Source of the DNA: Chytridium lagenaria
Lineage: Eukaryota; Chytridiomycota; Chytridiomycetes; Chytridiales; Chytridiaceae
Reading direction: 5' to 3'
DNA: 35,149 bases
Assembly (NCBI GenBank): GCA_025449115.1
Contig: JAHLKC010000234.1
Location: 1 to 35,149, forward strand
Position 1 is the stretch's first letter; each line of letters begins with the position of its first letter. Shown here one piece after another: positions 21,876 through 31,431 of this stretch. Made by a program: the position numbers and the translations under genes. The notes below the pieces were generated by a model. That model did not search any database. It was given only the letters and a program-made list of their open reading frames with translations, and was not told the origin of the DNA.

Positions 21876-22690
21876 GGTTCTTTGCAAGTGAGAGGGAAGA
21901 AAAATGCGTAGGCGAGGTTTATGCGGAAAGAGAGTTTATTTAGGTTTGAACCGTTTTTAACCGGGTCTGATTACATAATATGCTTTTCAAAGGGTTCTAA
22001 TATGATTCACTTGTTTTGTCACCAAACATGTTTTGTCGTGGTAGGTATGCATTGAGCAGGGAGAGTAGAGTTGGAAACGTGGATGCGGACACGGATTTAT
22101 CGTAGTTGGCTGCATGTAAATCAATACTTCGCATGCTGCATCTCCGTCAAAGGTCAGCAGGTGTATGTCCATTATACGCAAACAAGGTTTCGTTAACAAG
22201 TTTTTCAGGTACAGGTCATTACACGAGAGTGGTTTTGTTGGTGGGGACGGTGTGGGTGTTTAGGTGGTTGAAGCGTGATTTGTTGGAAGAGTGGTTATAA
22301 CAATTGTTTCGTGCTGTTGAAAAATCTGGCTCAATCAATTTCCTGTGTTTGACTGTTTAGGACCTTAGAGTGTTCAGACTCTATCTCTGCCTTTGTTGGT
22401 GAGTGATTGAGAAGTGTTATTCATTCCCAACCTTCAGCCTACCAGGTATTGCTGGCCTGATCAGAAAGCGCCGGAACTTTTTGTTCAAACAGTTGACTGT
22501 TATTAGATCAATAACCATAATAAAGAATATAGTCCAGGTGTCTATTTTCAAGATCCTTCTTTATTTCTTTTCGTAACATCAGGGCCAATAACATGAATAA
22601 AAGAGAAAAGGGGGACAGTTGGTGCGGTCAATGATAATGAATATTGGCCCCCGACGTAAAGATCAAAGTTATAAACAGATGTAGCAGCAT
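21876..22690. other. Intergenic, no gene seen
   Basis: Promoter side of the GST gene followed by the 3' flank of the CIMIP2 gene. Mixed composition with short open frames lacking any domain. No repeat or RNA gene recognised. Confidence 0.45.
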
Positions 22691-24188
22691 TTAGGCCATC
22701 AACGGTCTCTCATTGTTCTCCGAGCGTTGGTGCACGAACGTATCAATACACTCTTTAGAACTGACGCCATAAGATCTTTCCGCGGCAAAAATGTATGTGG
22801 GAACTGTACAAAATGAGAAAAATAATAATGAATCATCACTAAAAAAAACAAAACCGATGAAACACAAGGATAGAATAGAATACGTACTGTGGCCACGGTA
22901 GCCAGGGATGGGGAGAGAATCGGAAAGATTCTTCTTGGGGAGCTGTGTTCCCTGGTGGCTCTGAATGCGCCCCTTATCGTCCCGATTGTTAAAGTTCTCG
23001 TAAGCAATGTCGGTTGTCTTTCCAAACGTGGTGGCGAATCCGTACTTGCTTCCAGGAATAAAACCAGTGAAGCCTTTTTGTTGGTTTAGATTAGCAAACT
23101 CACGATGGAAGGAGATGGCAAAGCTATATGAAAACTAACCTGGAATAGGGTTGGTCTTCGTGATGCTCTTGACCTTTTGAACCTTAAATGGCTCTTTGTA
23201 TAGGTCCCTTTTTGGGTTGGGAAGGGTAAACTCGTCAATAGCTTTCCTCACGCTGTCCGAGTAAGGCTGTTGTGTAAATGAAGTTCGTTAGATTGATATC
23301 AAGATGATAAAAAACATTAGATAAAAGAAAGGAGAAAAATGGAGAAACGTAGACAAGATTGGTTATGAAAAAAAGGTTAAAAACGACACGCCTCCTCCCT
23401 ATATACCTCTCCAAAATGATTTTGCAACCTCGGCACAAACCCAGTGTACCCCGAAATAAACGTCTTCTCGGAATGCTTCTGCGGAAGCTTGTAAGGGCTT
23501 TTATCATCCACACGGCTCGACGCGGCCGAATAAGCAAAGGTGGGCTTCGAGGGTGAAGATGTAGACGATGATGTGGCGACGGTGGCGTTAGAGGTGGAAG
23601 GGTTGGACCCAGATTTGTCCTTTCCTGAAGACGAAGAGACTTGCTTTGCCGAGATGATGGGCTTTTGCTGGTCTTTGATAGCCCTTATTCTAGCGGGAAG
23701 CTCGCTCTTGGATTTAAGCATGGACATGAAATCAGCAAGGGAGGCGTTAGTGGTCTCGACATAGGGGCGGCCAAAGTGCTCCTGAGATCTAGGGATGTAA
23801 CCTAGATAAAAAGAGAGCGTTAACACTCCAAAGTTATGTCGTTCTGGTCCTTGATCGAATATCGTAGACAATCTATACCTGTGTAGCCCGGAACGGGAGG
23901 GAACGAGAATCTGTCATCGGCCGTAGCGTATTTGTTCACCTTCTTCCACACATATTCCTGCTGTTCGTCACTAGTACCAATTGGTCCTCTAGCCTCTCTC
24001 CTTGCCCTAAGCTCTGCGATGTGGGTAGCATGTTCCCGCTGAATATGCCCTTGCTTAAGTGACGAGTCCGTTTGCAGGATATGACGAGTAGCGTTTCCGT
24101 ATGTCAGCCCAAATTGATACTTGAGGGACGGGACAAATCCTGCGAACCCTGGGGTGGCGATGCAGGTGGTTTCTTCCTTCAGCGTCAT
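22691..24188 (-). CDS. CIMIP2/FAM166-like ciliary microtubule inner protein
   Basis: Five exons, 24188-23879, 23801-23407, 23266-23140, 23073-22888 and 22803-22691, sum to exactly 377 codons (376 residues), with no frame break. The protein has five PGYxGxxP units: PGFAGFVP (residue 13), PGYTGYIP (100), SGYTGFVP (220), PGFTGFIP (277) and PGYRGHIP (333), each followed by a short segment often containing HFG or YGFA. This repeat is the hallmark of the FAM166/CIMIP2 (UPF0605/DUF2475) family, which binds inside doublet microtubules of cilia. A Ser/Thr/Lys-rich linker (about 130-200) separates units 2 and 3. Start chosen at the first ATG; the longer open frame upstream lacks an ATG. The first 60 codons also occur as a fragment at 12588-12770. 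The 5' flank is the inverted mobile copy at 24189-26599. Confidence 0.85.
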
Positions 24189-25256
24189 TTTCAAATACGT
24201 TGCGTAGATGTGCCCCGCGGTCAAGATTCCTGTATGTAAGATGGGTTTGCAGAGCAGAAGTTGAGAGAAGACGTTGCATGGTGGAGATCAGGATGTGCGG
24301 GATGTTCACGCTAGTTGGGTATGCCAAGCTGATTTACATGAAGCTTTTCGAACATAAAACAACAATCAAACAATCATGTTGTTGTTATTGTTCCATTCTC
24401 CTGCAGAAAATTATTTGCAAGGCCTCCAGCGACGCCGTCATGCGGCCAGCATTGAGGCCGTCGCTGGCTTAAAAGCATGATTTGTACATAAATTATAATA
24501 AATACATTTTTATTCATCACAAGCATTTGTTGACACATTACAATGGTTTTCCCATTATCCTTTCGTCCATCCACTTGCCATCCTCATGTCCCTTCCGTCC
24601 GCCCACCCGTCTCTCTCCCTATTCAGGCCCTCAGTCCCCATCCTTCCGTCCTCCTTTCATCCATCCTTCTCGTTCTCTCCATCCGCTTCTCCCTCTGTCC
24701 CATCGCATCACTTAATCCATCTCATCGTCGGTGCTTCTGGCCGTCCATCCGTCTAGCTCGTCTATGTTATCTTCAACCACAATCCATATGTCCATATAAC
24801 CTAGTCCCCTGTCCATCCTTCTCCATCCATCTCATCCATTCATCCGGCCAAAGCGTCCATCTGGCCCTCCGTCCACCCACACATCCTTTTACGGGAAGGC
24901 GGAAATGATTCTCGGCAATGGATGAAGCTTTATTAATGCAATTCGTAAACAAATCAAAGGAATGAATCAAACACCGCATCCACAGCTTAAACAAAAAAAC
25001 AAACAAGAACAAGAAAGAGAAAGAAAAAGAGAAGGAGAAGCACGAAAAAAAAACGAGAAAGAGAAACACCAAGTGCATACTGGGAGAGAAAAGGACTCGA
25101 GGTCTCATCAACTTGGAGGGAAGGATTAAAGAGAAATACGAAAGAGGTTCCATCAACCAAGGCGGCAAGCGCAGAAAAGGACTTGAGGTCTCATCAAAGT
25201 GGAGGGAAGGATTAAAGAGAAATACGAAAGAGGTTCCATCAATCAAGGCGGCAAGC

Positions 25257-26141
25257 TCAGAAGGGTCTTTTGCCAAAACAGTCTACAGAAGGGTAGCTAC
25301 TATATCCAATGGTTTGGGCTACCAAGACTTCTACAAGAGGCTCTCTGCCATCAGGGAAAAACCTGTCGGACCGACTCATATCCGCACAAACTGCAGATCT
25401 TCCAGTATCCTCCATCGTTTGAATACCCTCTCGAAGTAGCTTCTCAAACGGTTGGGCATTCCCACGATCGTCCCAACTGTACTTCAGTTGAGAGAACCAT
25501 GGGCCAAAAGTAATCCAAGCGCTGATCCACAGAACCTTGTCTCGGTCGGATATCTCCCTTCGTTCCAAGCCGTTGCCATCGTGAAGGACAAATCCCATGA
25601 GTGTTGCATTGTCCATTTTGGGAGGAATGGGCTCAACAAGCTTGAGATTGAAAGGCGTAGATTCGTCATAGTGCTCAATCAAGTACTGGGTCCGAAGATT
25701 CAACGTGAGGTTGGAGCGGAGCCACTCGTCCTGCGATAGGAGATTCTCTTCGTTCTTGATGGCTTTTGTGTAGCGAGAGGATGCAGTGAAGTCTTCAACG
25801 AAGGAGTTTGGGTCGATGTCGTCTTTTTTGGCCGCCCATTGCCGGTTCTCCTTAGCAGCCGTGTACAAGTCGAACCCAATTTGCCATATCAGTTGAGCCA
25901 AACCGGCACTGTAGACAGCCGCGTGGAAGTATTTGGGAGTTTGGCTGATGAGGCGCGCAACGACAGTAGTCTGACCACGCTCCCAGTTGTCGACGGCACG
26001 CTCCAAATCAATTCGATCCATTTGTCTTCGAACAAGATGACTTTGGCGATGTTTCGAGCTTTCTGGAATTGCATGACCATGAGAAGTACTGCCAAATACA
26101 AAAACGCCGAGAGCGAGTGTAGATATGAATGAGATCTTCAT
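25257..26141 (-). CDS. Secreted protein with Kex2-like site, unknown function
   Basis: Intact 294-residue single-exon ORF. Residues 1-22 form a signal peptide (MKISFISTLALGVFVF, then GSTSHG). A short pro-segment follows, ending in the dibasic pair R38-R39 (SHLVRRQ), fitting cleavage by a Kex2-type protease. The mature part is about 255 residues, rich in Trp, Asp and Arg, with sequons NLT and NAT for N-glycosylation and two Cys near the end region. I do not recognise a fold. It is the only coherent ORF of the mobile element and contains none of the usual transposase motifs, so it looks like cargo. A frameshifted copy lies at 10636-11519. An effector or cell-surface role is possible but not shown. 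Confidence 0.75.
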   Translation of the reverse strand: MKISFISTLALGVFVFGSTSHGHAIPESSKHRQSHLVRRQMDRIDLERAVDNWERGQTTVVARLISQTPKYFHAAVYSAGLAQLIWQIGFDLYTAAKENRQWAAKKDDIDPNSFVEDFTASSRYTKAIKNEENLLSQDEWLRSNLTLNLRTQYLIEHYDESTPFNLKLVEPIPPKMDNATLMGFVLHDGNGLERREISDRDKVLWISAWITFGPWFSQLKYSWDDRGNAQPFEKLLREGIQTMEDTGRSAVCADMSRSDRFFPDGREPLVEVLVAQTIGYSSYPSVDCFGKRPF

Positions 26142-26269
26142 CGTGCTAGGGAGAGTGCTACTGAGCCTAAAAAATACCTTTAACAGATTGACTTTTTTAT
26201 ACCGCTTTGTGATAAAACAGTTTTGGCAGGCTGGCAGCCTACACTGCAGCGCGTTGTCAGCGTGTTTGA

Positions 26270-26570
26270 ATAGTGTTTGTATGAGTATTGCGTCATTTTG
26301 CAGCGCTTGTTAATTGCGTTCTGCAGCGCGTTTGCAGTGTTTCTTTTCAGATTTGCAGCGAATTTTGCACCTCGTCCAGGTGGATTACTGTTTGCAGCGC
26401 GGTCTCGGCGCGGCGATGACAGAGTGGTCTTCACATTTAAAGCATGTTTACATTAAATAACTTGTTTCTCTAATTCTTTCAACAGCGCGTTTTCTTTCTT
26501 GCCGCGCGTTTGCAGCATGTATATCAGCGCTTTTTGCAGCGCTTTTGCAGCGCATTTGCAGCGCATTTGA
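26270..26570 (-). repeat. Subterminal GCGCTGCAAA array (copy 2)
   Basis: Same array as at 10233-10530, inverted (reads TTTGCAGCGC on the + strand). Copy 2 has a slightly longer arrangement near 26340-26370, including an insertion relative to copy 1. Confidence 0.7.
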
Positions 26571-26739
26571 GCACAAATGTAACCTGATAAAGTTACACAG
26601 CAGAAAACCCTTTAGGACCTGCAGACACACATATTTATTTATTTTTTACATATCGATTCCCTTCTGTTCGCTCGTTCTATTCTGCTGTTTTGTTTGAAAA
26701 AATAACATCAACTCACCGATAATCAACACCATTTTCTTC

Positions 26740-27290
26740 ATGCGGACCTCAACTGACAAAGAGCCGTCGGTGTCTCCCTCATCACAAGTGGAGGGATGGA
26801 GTATCAGGAACGGGATGATTGTTACTATGAGCATCTTGACTCTCTTCTCACTCACCCTGATTCCCTACAACACCGAAGAACGAATCCAGTATGTTATCAA
26901 GACGCCTGTACCAATCTATGGCCTTTCCACATCGCTTTGTATTGCTTCTCTTGCCTTGCTTGTAAGGAAGGACTTTGGTGGGGTCGCTGTTAATTTGCTT
27001 TCTGCTCCTTTTTCCCCTTCTTACGCCTTTCCCTTTGATACAGCCTGGTTAAATTTATCAGCTACGTCTTTGTTGCAGCCATTATCTTCGACTTATGGTT
27101 GATGTTGTCTCGGGGACTTTTCGAATTCTATGAGGAGGAGAGAGGCCAAATTATTTGCTCTTCGCATTCCGGGTAAGAGAGAGGTCACAGTTGTCGATGA
27201 GACTTACTCGTATTAACTGAATCATCCATCTCAGGCTCTCGGTGGTCTTGCAATCGTCTATGGTTTCAATCAGTCAAAAGCCTAAGCCTT
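26740..27290 (+). CDS. Small multi-pass membrane protein, unknown family
   Basis: Start at ATG 26740. The first exon encodes a short cytoplasmic Ser-rich N-terminus and two hydrophobic segments (NGMIVTMSILTLFSLTLIP and GLSTSLCIASLALLV). Two further putative exons lie at about 27045-27170 (LVKFISYVFVAAIIFDLWLM, then a charged EFYEEERGQ) and from 27235 (ALGGLAIVYGFNQSKA, stop 27283-27285). Introns are suggested by a pyrimidine-rich CAG at 27043, GTAAGA at 27172 and CTCAG at 27234. The frame does not join cleanly between exons 1 and 2 with the splice sites I can see, so the model is approximate. At least three membrane helices are likely. It lies just outside the terminal repeat of mobile copy 2. 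Confidence 0.45.
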
Positions 27291-27295
27291 CTGAC

Positions 27296-27450
27296 GCTTC
27301 AACTCTGTGAATCTGTGCATTCGCGACCACACGACCCTGCTGCGGATTTCCTGAGTCTTGTTAACCTCAAGCTCGAGTGGCACAGATCGAGTTGTTGATA
27401 GCCAGAAGATCGTCTCAGCTATGAACTTTATCTTGCACAAACAATAAAAT
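27296..27450 (+). repeat. Diverged repeat shared with about 8026-8180
   Basis: Both places contain AACT(C)TGTGAAT-TGTGCATT, then CTGC-GC-G-TTTCC, CTCGAGTGGC / CTTGAGTGGC and AAGATC-TCTCA, in the same order and orientation, with many substitutions. One frame of each reads as a similar peptide (LCESVHSRPHDPAADF here, NCEYVHLRRHQSAAVF there, both followed by LEW), so it may be a decayed gene end present twice. Confidence 0.4.
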
Positions 27451-28020
27451 GATAGTGGGGCTGAAGTAATTTGAGCAGGACCATGATTTATTTAAATGTC
27501 AATACATTTTTCAATTACTCCTGCACAATATCACTTCGTAGAAGCTTAATTAAGTCTCCCCTATTCTTCAAAGGGTAAAAGGAGTTTTGGCTTCCTAAAA
27601 CTTGCACGTTAGGGTTAGATTGGATGAAATAGCCCCATTTCAGATGTACACGTCTCTAAACTGGTGTACACGTCTCTAAACTGTCATCCTCGAATACGCA
27701 GTTTAATTATGGCTTGTTAGAATACGTTAACGTTTATTGAAAAAAACTTGATCAACTCAGGAAAAGAGTGATCTGGGGCGTATGCGGTATACCGATGTCA
27801 CCATAGCTCCAACAATCATACGCGCACTTCGAAAACTGTAGGCCTACTTTTATTTATGATACTAATGGTCAGACTCGTTTCACCAACTGCGCAGACAGCC
27901 TGAAAGATTATGCGGAACAGAAGAAATTATTGGAGGCAATTCAGGTCACGTGATTAGTAAATGACACATCATTCACAATTGTTATAAGGTCATTCTGCTT
28001 TCCTCATCTTTCCTTTATTT
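27451..28020. other. Intergenic, no gene seen
   Basis: AT-rich spacer with a small direct repeat of GTGTACACGTCTCTAAACTG-like sequence near 27644-27681. No coding frame of note. Confidence 0.4.
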
Positions 28021-29620
28021 TTAGTCGTCCGAGTCCGCAGTAATAGTTCCAATAGGTATCCAATTGATCTTATCAGCATCCCCAAAGAACTGAGAGTCAC
28101 GGTAGTCATCCAATTCCACCACAATAAATGAAGGCATGGCGTCACCGTAGTTTATGTCAACCAAGTCCCTCACGTAACCAAGCGCTCCGTTGGTGAGGCC
28201 TGCTTCTGGTAGTATGTTGCTGGTGAGGGAGACCCGCGCACCGACAGCAAAGTAGAGAACGTTTTCCAAACCGTTGAACCTGTCCGCAGGTAGATGTCGA
28301 CCGGAATCGTTAAATGCGACAATACGAGCGATGGGTCTGTTAAGCTTACGGAGGCAGCTGACGTTATGTTGATCGACCTTGGAATTGGCCGTGTAGAGGC
28401 GCGTTGCATTACCAAAGTCGCGTTCAAGATCTTGTCCAGCCGCCGTCAAATTACCGGGAGTTTGCGTCATAAGAAACCGCCATTGCTCTTCAGTGACTAT
28501 TCCTTCGCGAAGGCCTGTAAGCATCTCCCGAAAAATCTCTTGCTTTGGGTCGTTGGCCACATGAGCTTGACGATGGCGTTGCTCAAGTCGAATTGTCCTC
28601 TGGAACTTGTTGTAGGCAGCTTTACCTCGTATGGCTAATAGCTTTCTTGGCGGAACAGATTTGTAAATCGGAGACTGCATGACCGGTGGAAGCTGGCCTC
28701 CATAATCACCGCCATTCCGCCAAAAAATTCATCTTTGCGACCCGTTGCTTCACGAAGACGGGCATCGATCATTCCGAGCATCTCCAGCAAAAGCATCGAG
28801 TACTCATCAATTATCACAAGTTTAATCCTATAATCAAAAGTTAATTAAAAAAATCATTCAAGTCTACCTACATTTTTGAATCTTTCCTGCAAAACACGCA
28901 AAGTCGCACCCTTTAATGCCGCTACACTTCCCGCATTCTTTGTTTGCACTCGGAGCTGAAATGCTGTGTGCAGCGTGACACCCTTGATCAAGTATGCAGC
29001 CTTTGCAGTAAAAGCGGTGTTTGGTTATCCCTAAAATACCGCGAGAGAGCGTTGATAAGGAACGACTTGCCCGTTCCTGCCGTGCCGTTCACAATAAGAA
29101 GTAATTGCTCAGCATCGGCATTATTGTTTTCTAGGCTGTTGATGACAAAGTGATAAGCAGCCTTCTGCCGCTCATCCAGCCTAGCAATCTGAGGAGGAGG
29201 TTGGGGTGCAGGAACAATGACTTGAAGAGCTGCGTCGGCCACAGCGTTGTCAGCGTTGGCAGGTCCTCTTTGCTCTATCTCCACCATAGCATGAACGCTG
29301 GCCACAAGCCCGGCAATCTCACCAACTGCTTGATCAGGGCGCCTATGCGCTTGAACCCAGATACGCCCAGCGGCAAGCCTGATGTTGTTGTACTCTGCTT
29401 GCCGGTTTATAACCCAATTGTAATTGACGTCAACGGGAATTTCCTCCTGCTTGGCTGGTTGCTCGTTCACAAGCCTCATTGCAGCTATCTCCATCCAGTC
29501 GTTCTGCAGCAGTTCCTCCCCGTCCTCAGGCGCGGCCTGAAAGTCTCCACGCTCCCGAGCCTCTTTGAGTAAGGCAGTAAGGTTATTCTCCCTCTGTGAT
29601 CTTCTCTTGACCCATCCCTC
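28021..29620 (-). pseudogene. Truncated PIF1/Helitron-type DNA helicase
   Basis: Reads right to left. An N-terminal part (RENNLTALLKEARERGDFQA ... VNYNWVINRQAEYNNIRLAA) leads to the helicase start LDERQKAAYHFVINSLE and Walker A GTAGTGKSFLINALS. These are followed in shifted frames by GVTLHTAFQLRV, Walker B VIIDEYSMLLLEMLGMIDAR, then QLPPVMQSPIY and the domain 2 region DFGNATRLYTANSKVDQHN ... GARVSLTSNILPEAGLTNGA. This is the PIF1-like family, as found in fungal Helitrons. It stops at 28021 before the final helicase motifs (the TIHKSQG-type motif VI region is absent). It has frame breaks near 29020 and 28695, and a possible small intron near 28830-28875. A non-functional remnant is most likely. 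No Rep/HUH domain or Helitron end was found in the window. Confidence 0.8.
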
Positions 29621-31431
29621 CCTACCTAGATTTGACTAGGGGGTAGGGGAGAAGAGTAAACGAGTTGCTCCAGCAGAGCAAGTCCACAGAGCACCTAGGG
29701 ACAGGATGTACTCCTGAATCTAAGTGATGTTGTTGTTTGGCGATGGTGTGGGTGAGTGATCGCGAGATTCTGCTTAATAAAGGTAGAAGGGAACGTGTTT
29801 AGTATCTTCTATGTCGACTTACCTTGATAATAAACCAATATGTGCACCAGATTGTCTCCTGGCGATCGGGGAGGGCTGAAAGCCTCCTTGCCTTCCTGCT
29901 ATGGCACCTTTTGGAAGGTGATGATCTCGTTGCCTCACAAGCTGGCACAGGGTAACCTCACTCATCACCTGCCTGCAGCGTCGATCACCGGCTCGGGGAT
30001 CATCAGAGGTGGAATGTAGCCGACCAAGCCTAAGCTAAAGGACACTGACAATGAGGAGGACCCTTGGGCTCCCATCGCAGCCTTCTGCTTCAAACAGCTG
30101 GATTGCGGCTTCACCAGGTGGCAGGGAGTAGAGGGGTGGGCTGCCATCCAAGAAGGTGTGAAGGGAGATCACGACGAGGCCGCGCGCGTGAGATAGAGGA
30201 TGGTGAATCAACTCAATATCAAATACTTAATTCAACATGTACAAATTAAATCAAGAAATCTCTCATATTAAAGTAATACACAAAATACAAATAAATAATA
30301 GACACAACATATGTACACACACATAAACGGCACATATGCGCGCCACCTCCTTCAATAAAAACCCTATCAACGTGGGAAAAATGTGAGTTTCCCTCTTTGG
30401 CCCTCCATGGTTCAAGCCTTGACCACCATGGAGAGAGAAATCACTATGTCGCGCCATACTCATCCTTGGACGTTCTCCAAGTCTGCAGGTGGCTGCAACT
30501 CCTCTTTTGCTGAGGCAAGGATTTTGTTTGCTGTACAGCTTAACTGTTCCCAACAAGTTCTACTATGATAAAAAGGAAAAACAAACGAAAAACGATAACC
30601 AAAGAACTTAGGTCGGGGATCACACATACCTAGGTGGAAAGTGCTCGAGGAGGGAGTCCATCCACGCTCCTAGGAGTTTACCAAGCCTCAAAATCGCCGC
30701 AGTAAGCCGTTTTAACATGTTCTAATCTGATCTCATCTACCTAGGGCCCTGTTTATGTCGCTCTCCCACTCACAGGCAACTAGATAGCCTGTCATAGCCA
30801 TCGAGAATAGAACAGAGGTGGTTATACTACCCAAACCTTCGAAGGAATCATGCCACAGAGGCGTCTATCCAGGGCTCAAGCCTTCTTAGACTCATGTCTT
30901 GGTTCAAGGTGTAGTCTCCCCCGGCGGCGCGCTTACCTGAGCGCCCGCTGGTAAAACTCATAACAACAATATTGAATATTCAAACAGAAAGTGATAGCAC
31001 TGGCCCAAAGGCGGCCAGGCCTGGGGTGTGTAGTGGTCTAGTCCAGGTCTTCAGAGGGTGAACGTAAATCTATTCAACTTTCTTTTTCTTTATTATAAAC
31101 ACCAAAAACACACATAAATACAACAACTATCAACATAGGGGAACAACAAACAACACACATCTCGACCACGCGCACTGACGCAGTGGCCGCCGTTCATAAT
31201 AAAAACCTCCGACTAACTCATATGCGGAAAAGTATAAATCCGCGGGAGGAAAACAACAGAACGGGGATGAAGGAAACATAAACTAAGCACAACGACTATA
31301 ATAAATATGACGCGTTTATGCCTCTTGGTGAGGTTTTATAATAACTTCACATGCACCCACACTTGATAATGGCGTATCTATCGAGTGTCTTTAACTATTT
31401 ATCAGCATAAATATCTATAAGGACTTCTTCA
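29621..31431. other. Non-coding stretch, probably repeat-derived
   Basis: About 1.8 kb without a convincing gene between the helicase remnant and the 3' end of the retroelement. On the minus strand a purine-rich run (AATAAAGAAAAAGAAAG, about 31079-31096) lies downstream of the retroelement's last stop and could be its polypurine tract, in which case a 3' LTR would extend leftward from about 31077. I could not confirm LTR ends, since the partner LTR is outside the window. Confidence 0.35.

Larger units (their letters stand above)
24005..26599 (-). mobile_element. Inverted copy 2 of the 10.2-12.8 kb element
   Basis: Reverse complement of 10200-12770, near-identical by eye with scattered substitutions and one- or few-base indels. 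It carries the same 19-bp terminal repeat at its outer end (26581-26599), the GCGCTGCAAA array (26270-26570), the secreted-protein ORF (intact here), the 86-bp tandem repeat, the minisatellite and the hairpin (24426-24467). On the inner side it runs without a break into the CIMIP2 gene, whose first exon continues past the point (24005) where copy 1 ends. I found no second terminal repeat on that side. It is therefore either the donor locus from which copy 1 took a gene fragment, or one arm of an inverted segmental duplication. Confidence 0.75.

Noticed and set aside
24055..24327. Alternative ORF MQRLLSTSALQTHLTYRN overlapping the CIMIP2 start
   Set aside because: Out of frame with the repeat protein; the PGFAGFVP frame is clearly the conserved one. 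It could be a leader ORF but nothing supports it.
24773..25276. 167-residue frame over the 86-bp repeat and T-rich tract
   Set aside because: Runs through tandem repeat and low-complexity sequence, and the repeat length shifts the frame; no domain.
31000..31431. 3' LTR of the retroelement
   Set aside because: A possible polypurine tract is visible, but without the partner LTR or clear TG...CA ends the borders cannot be supported.
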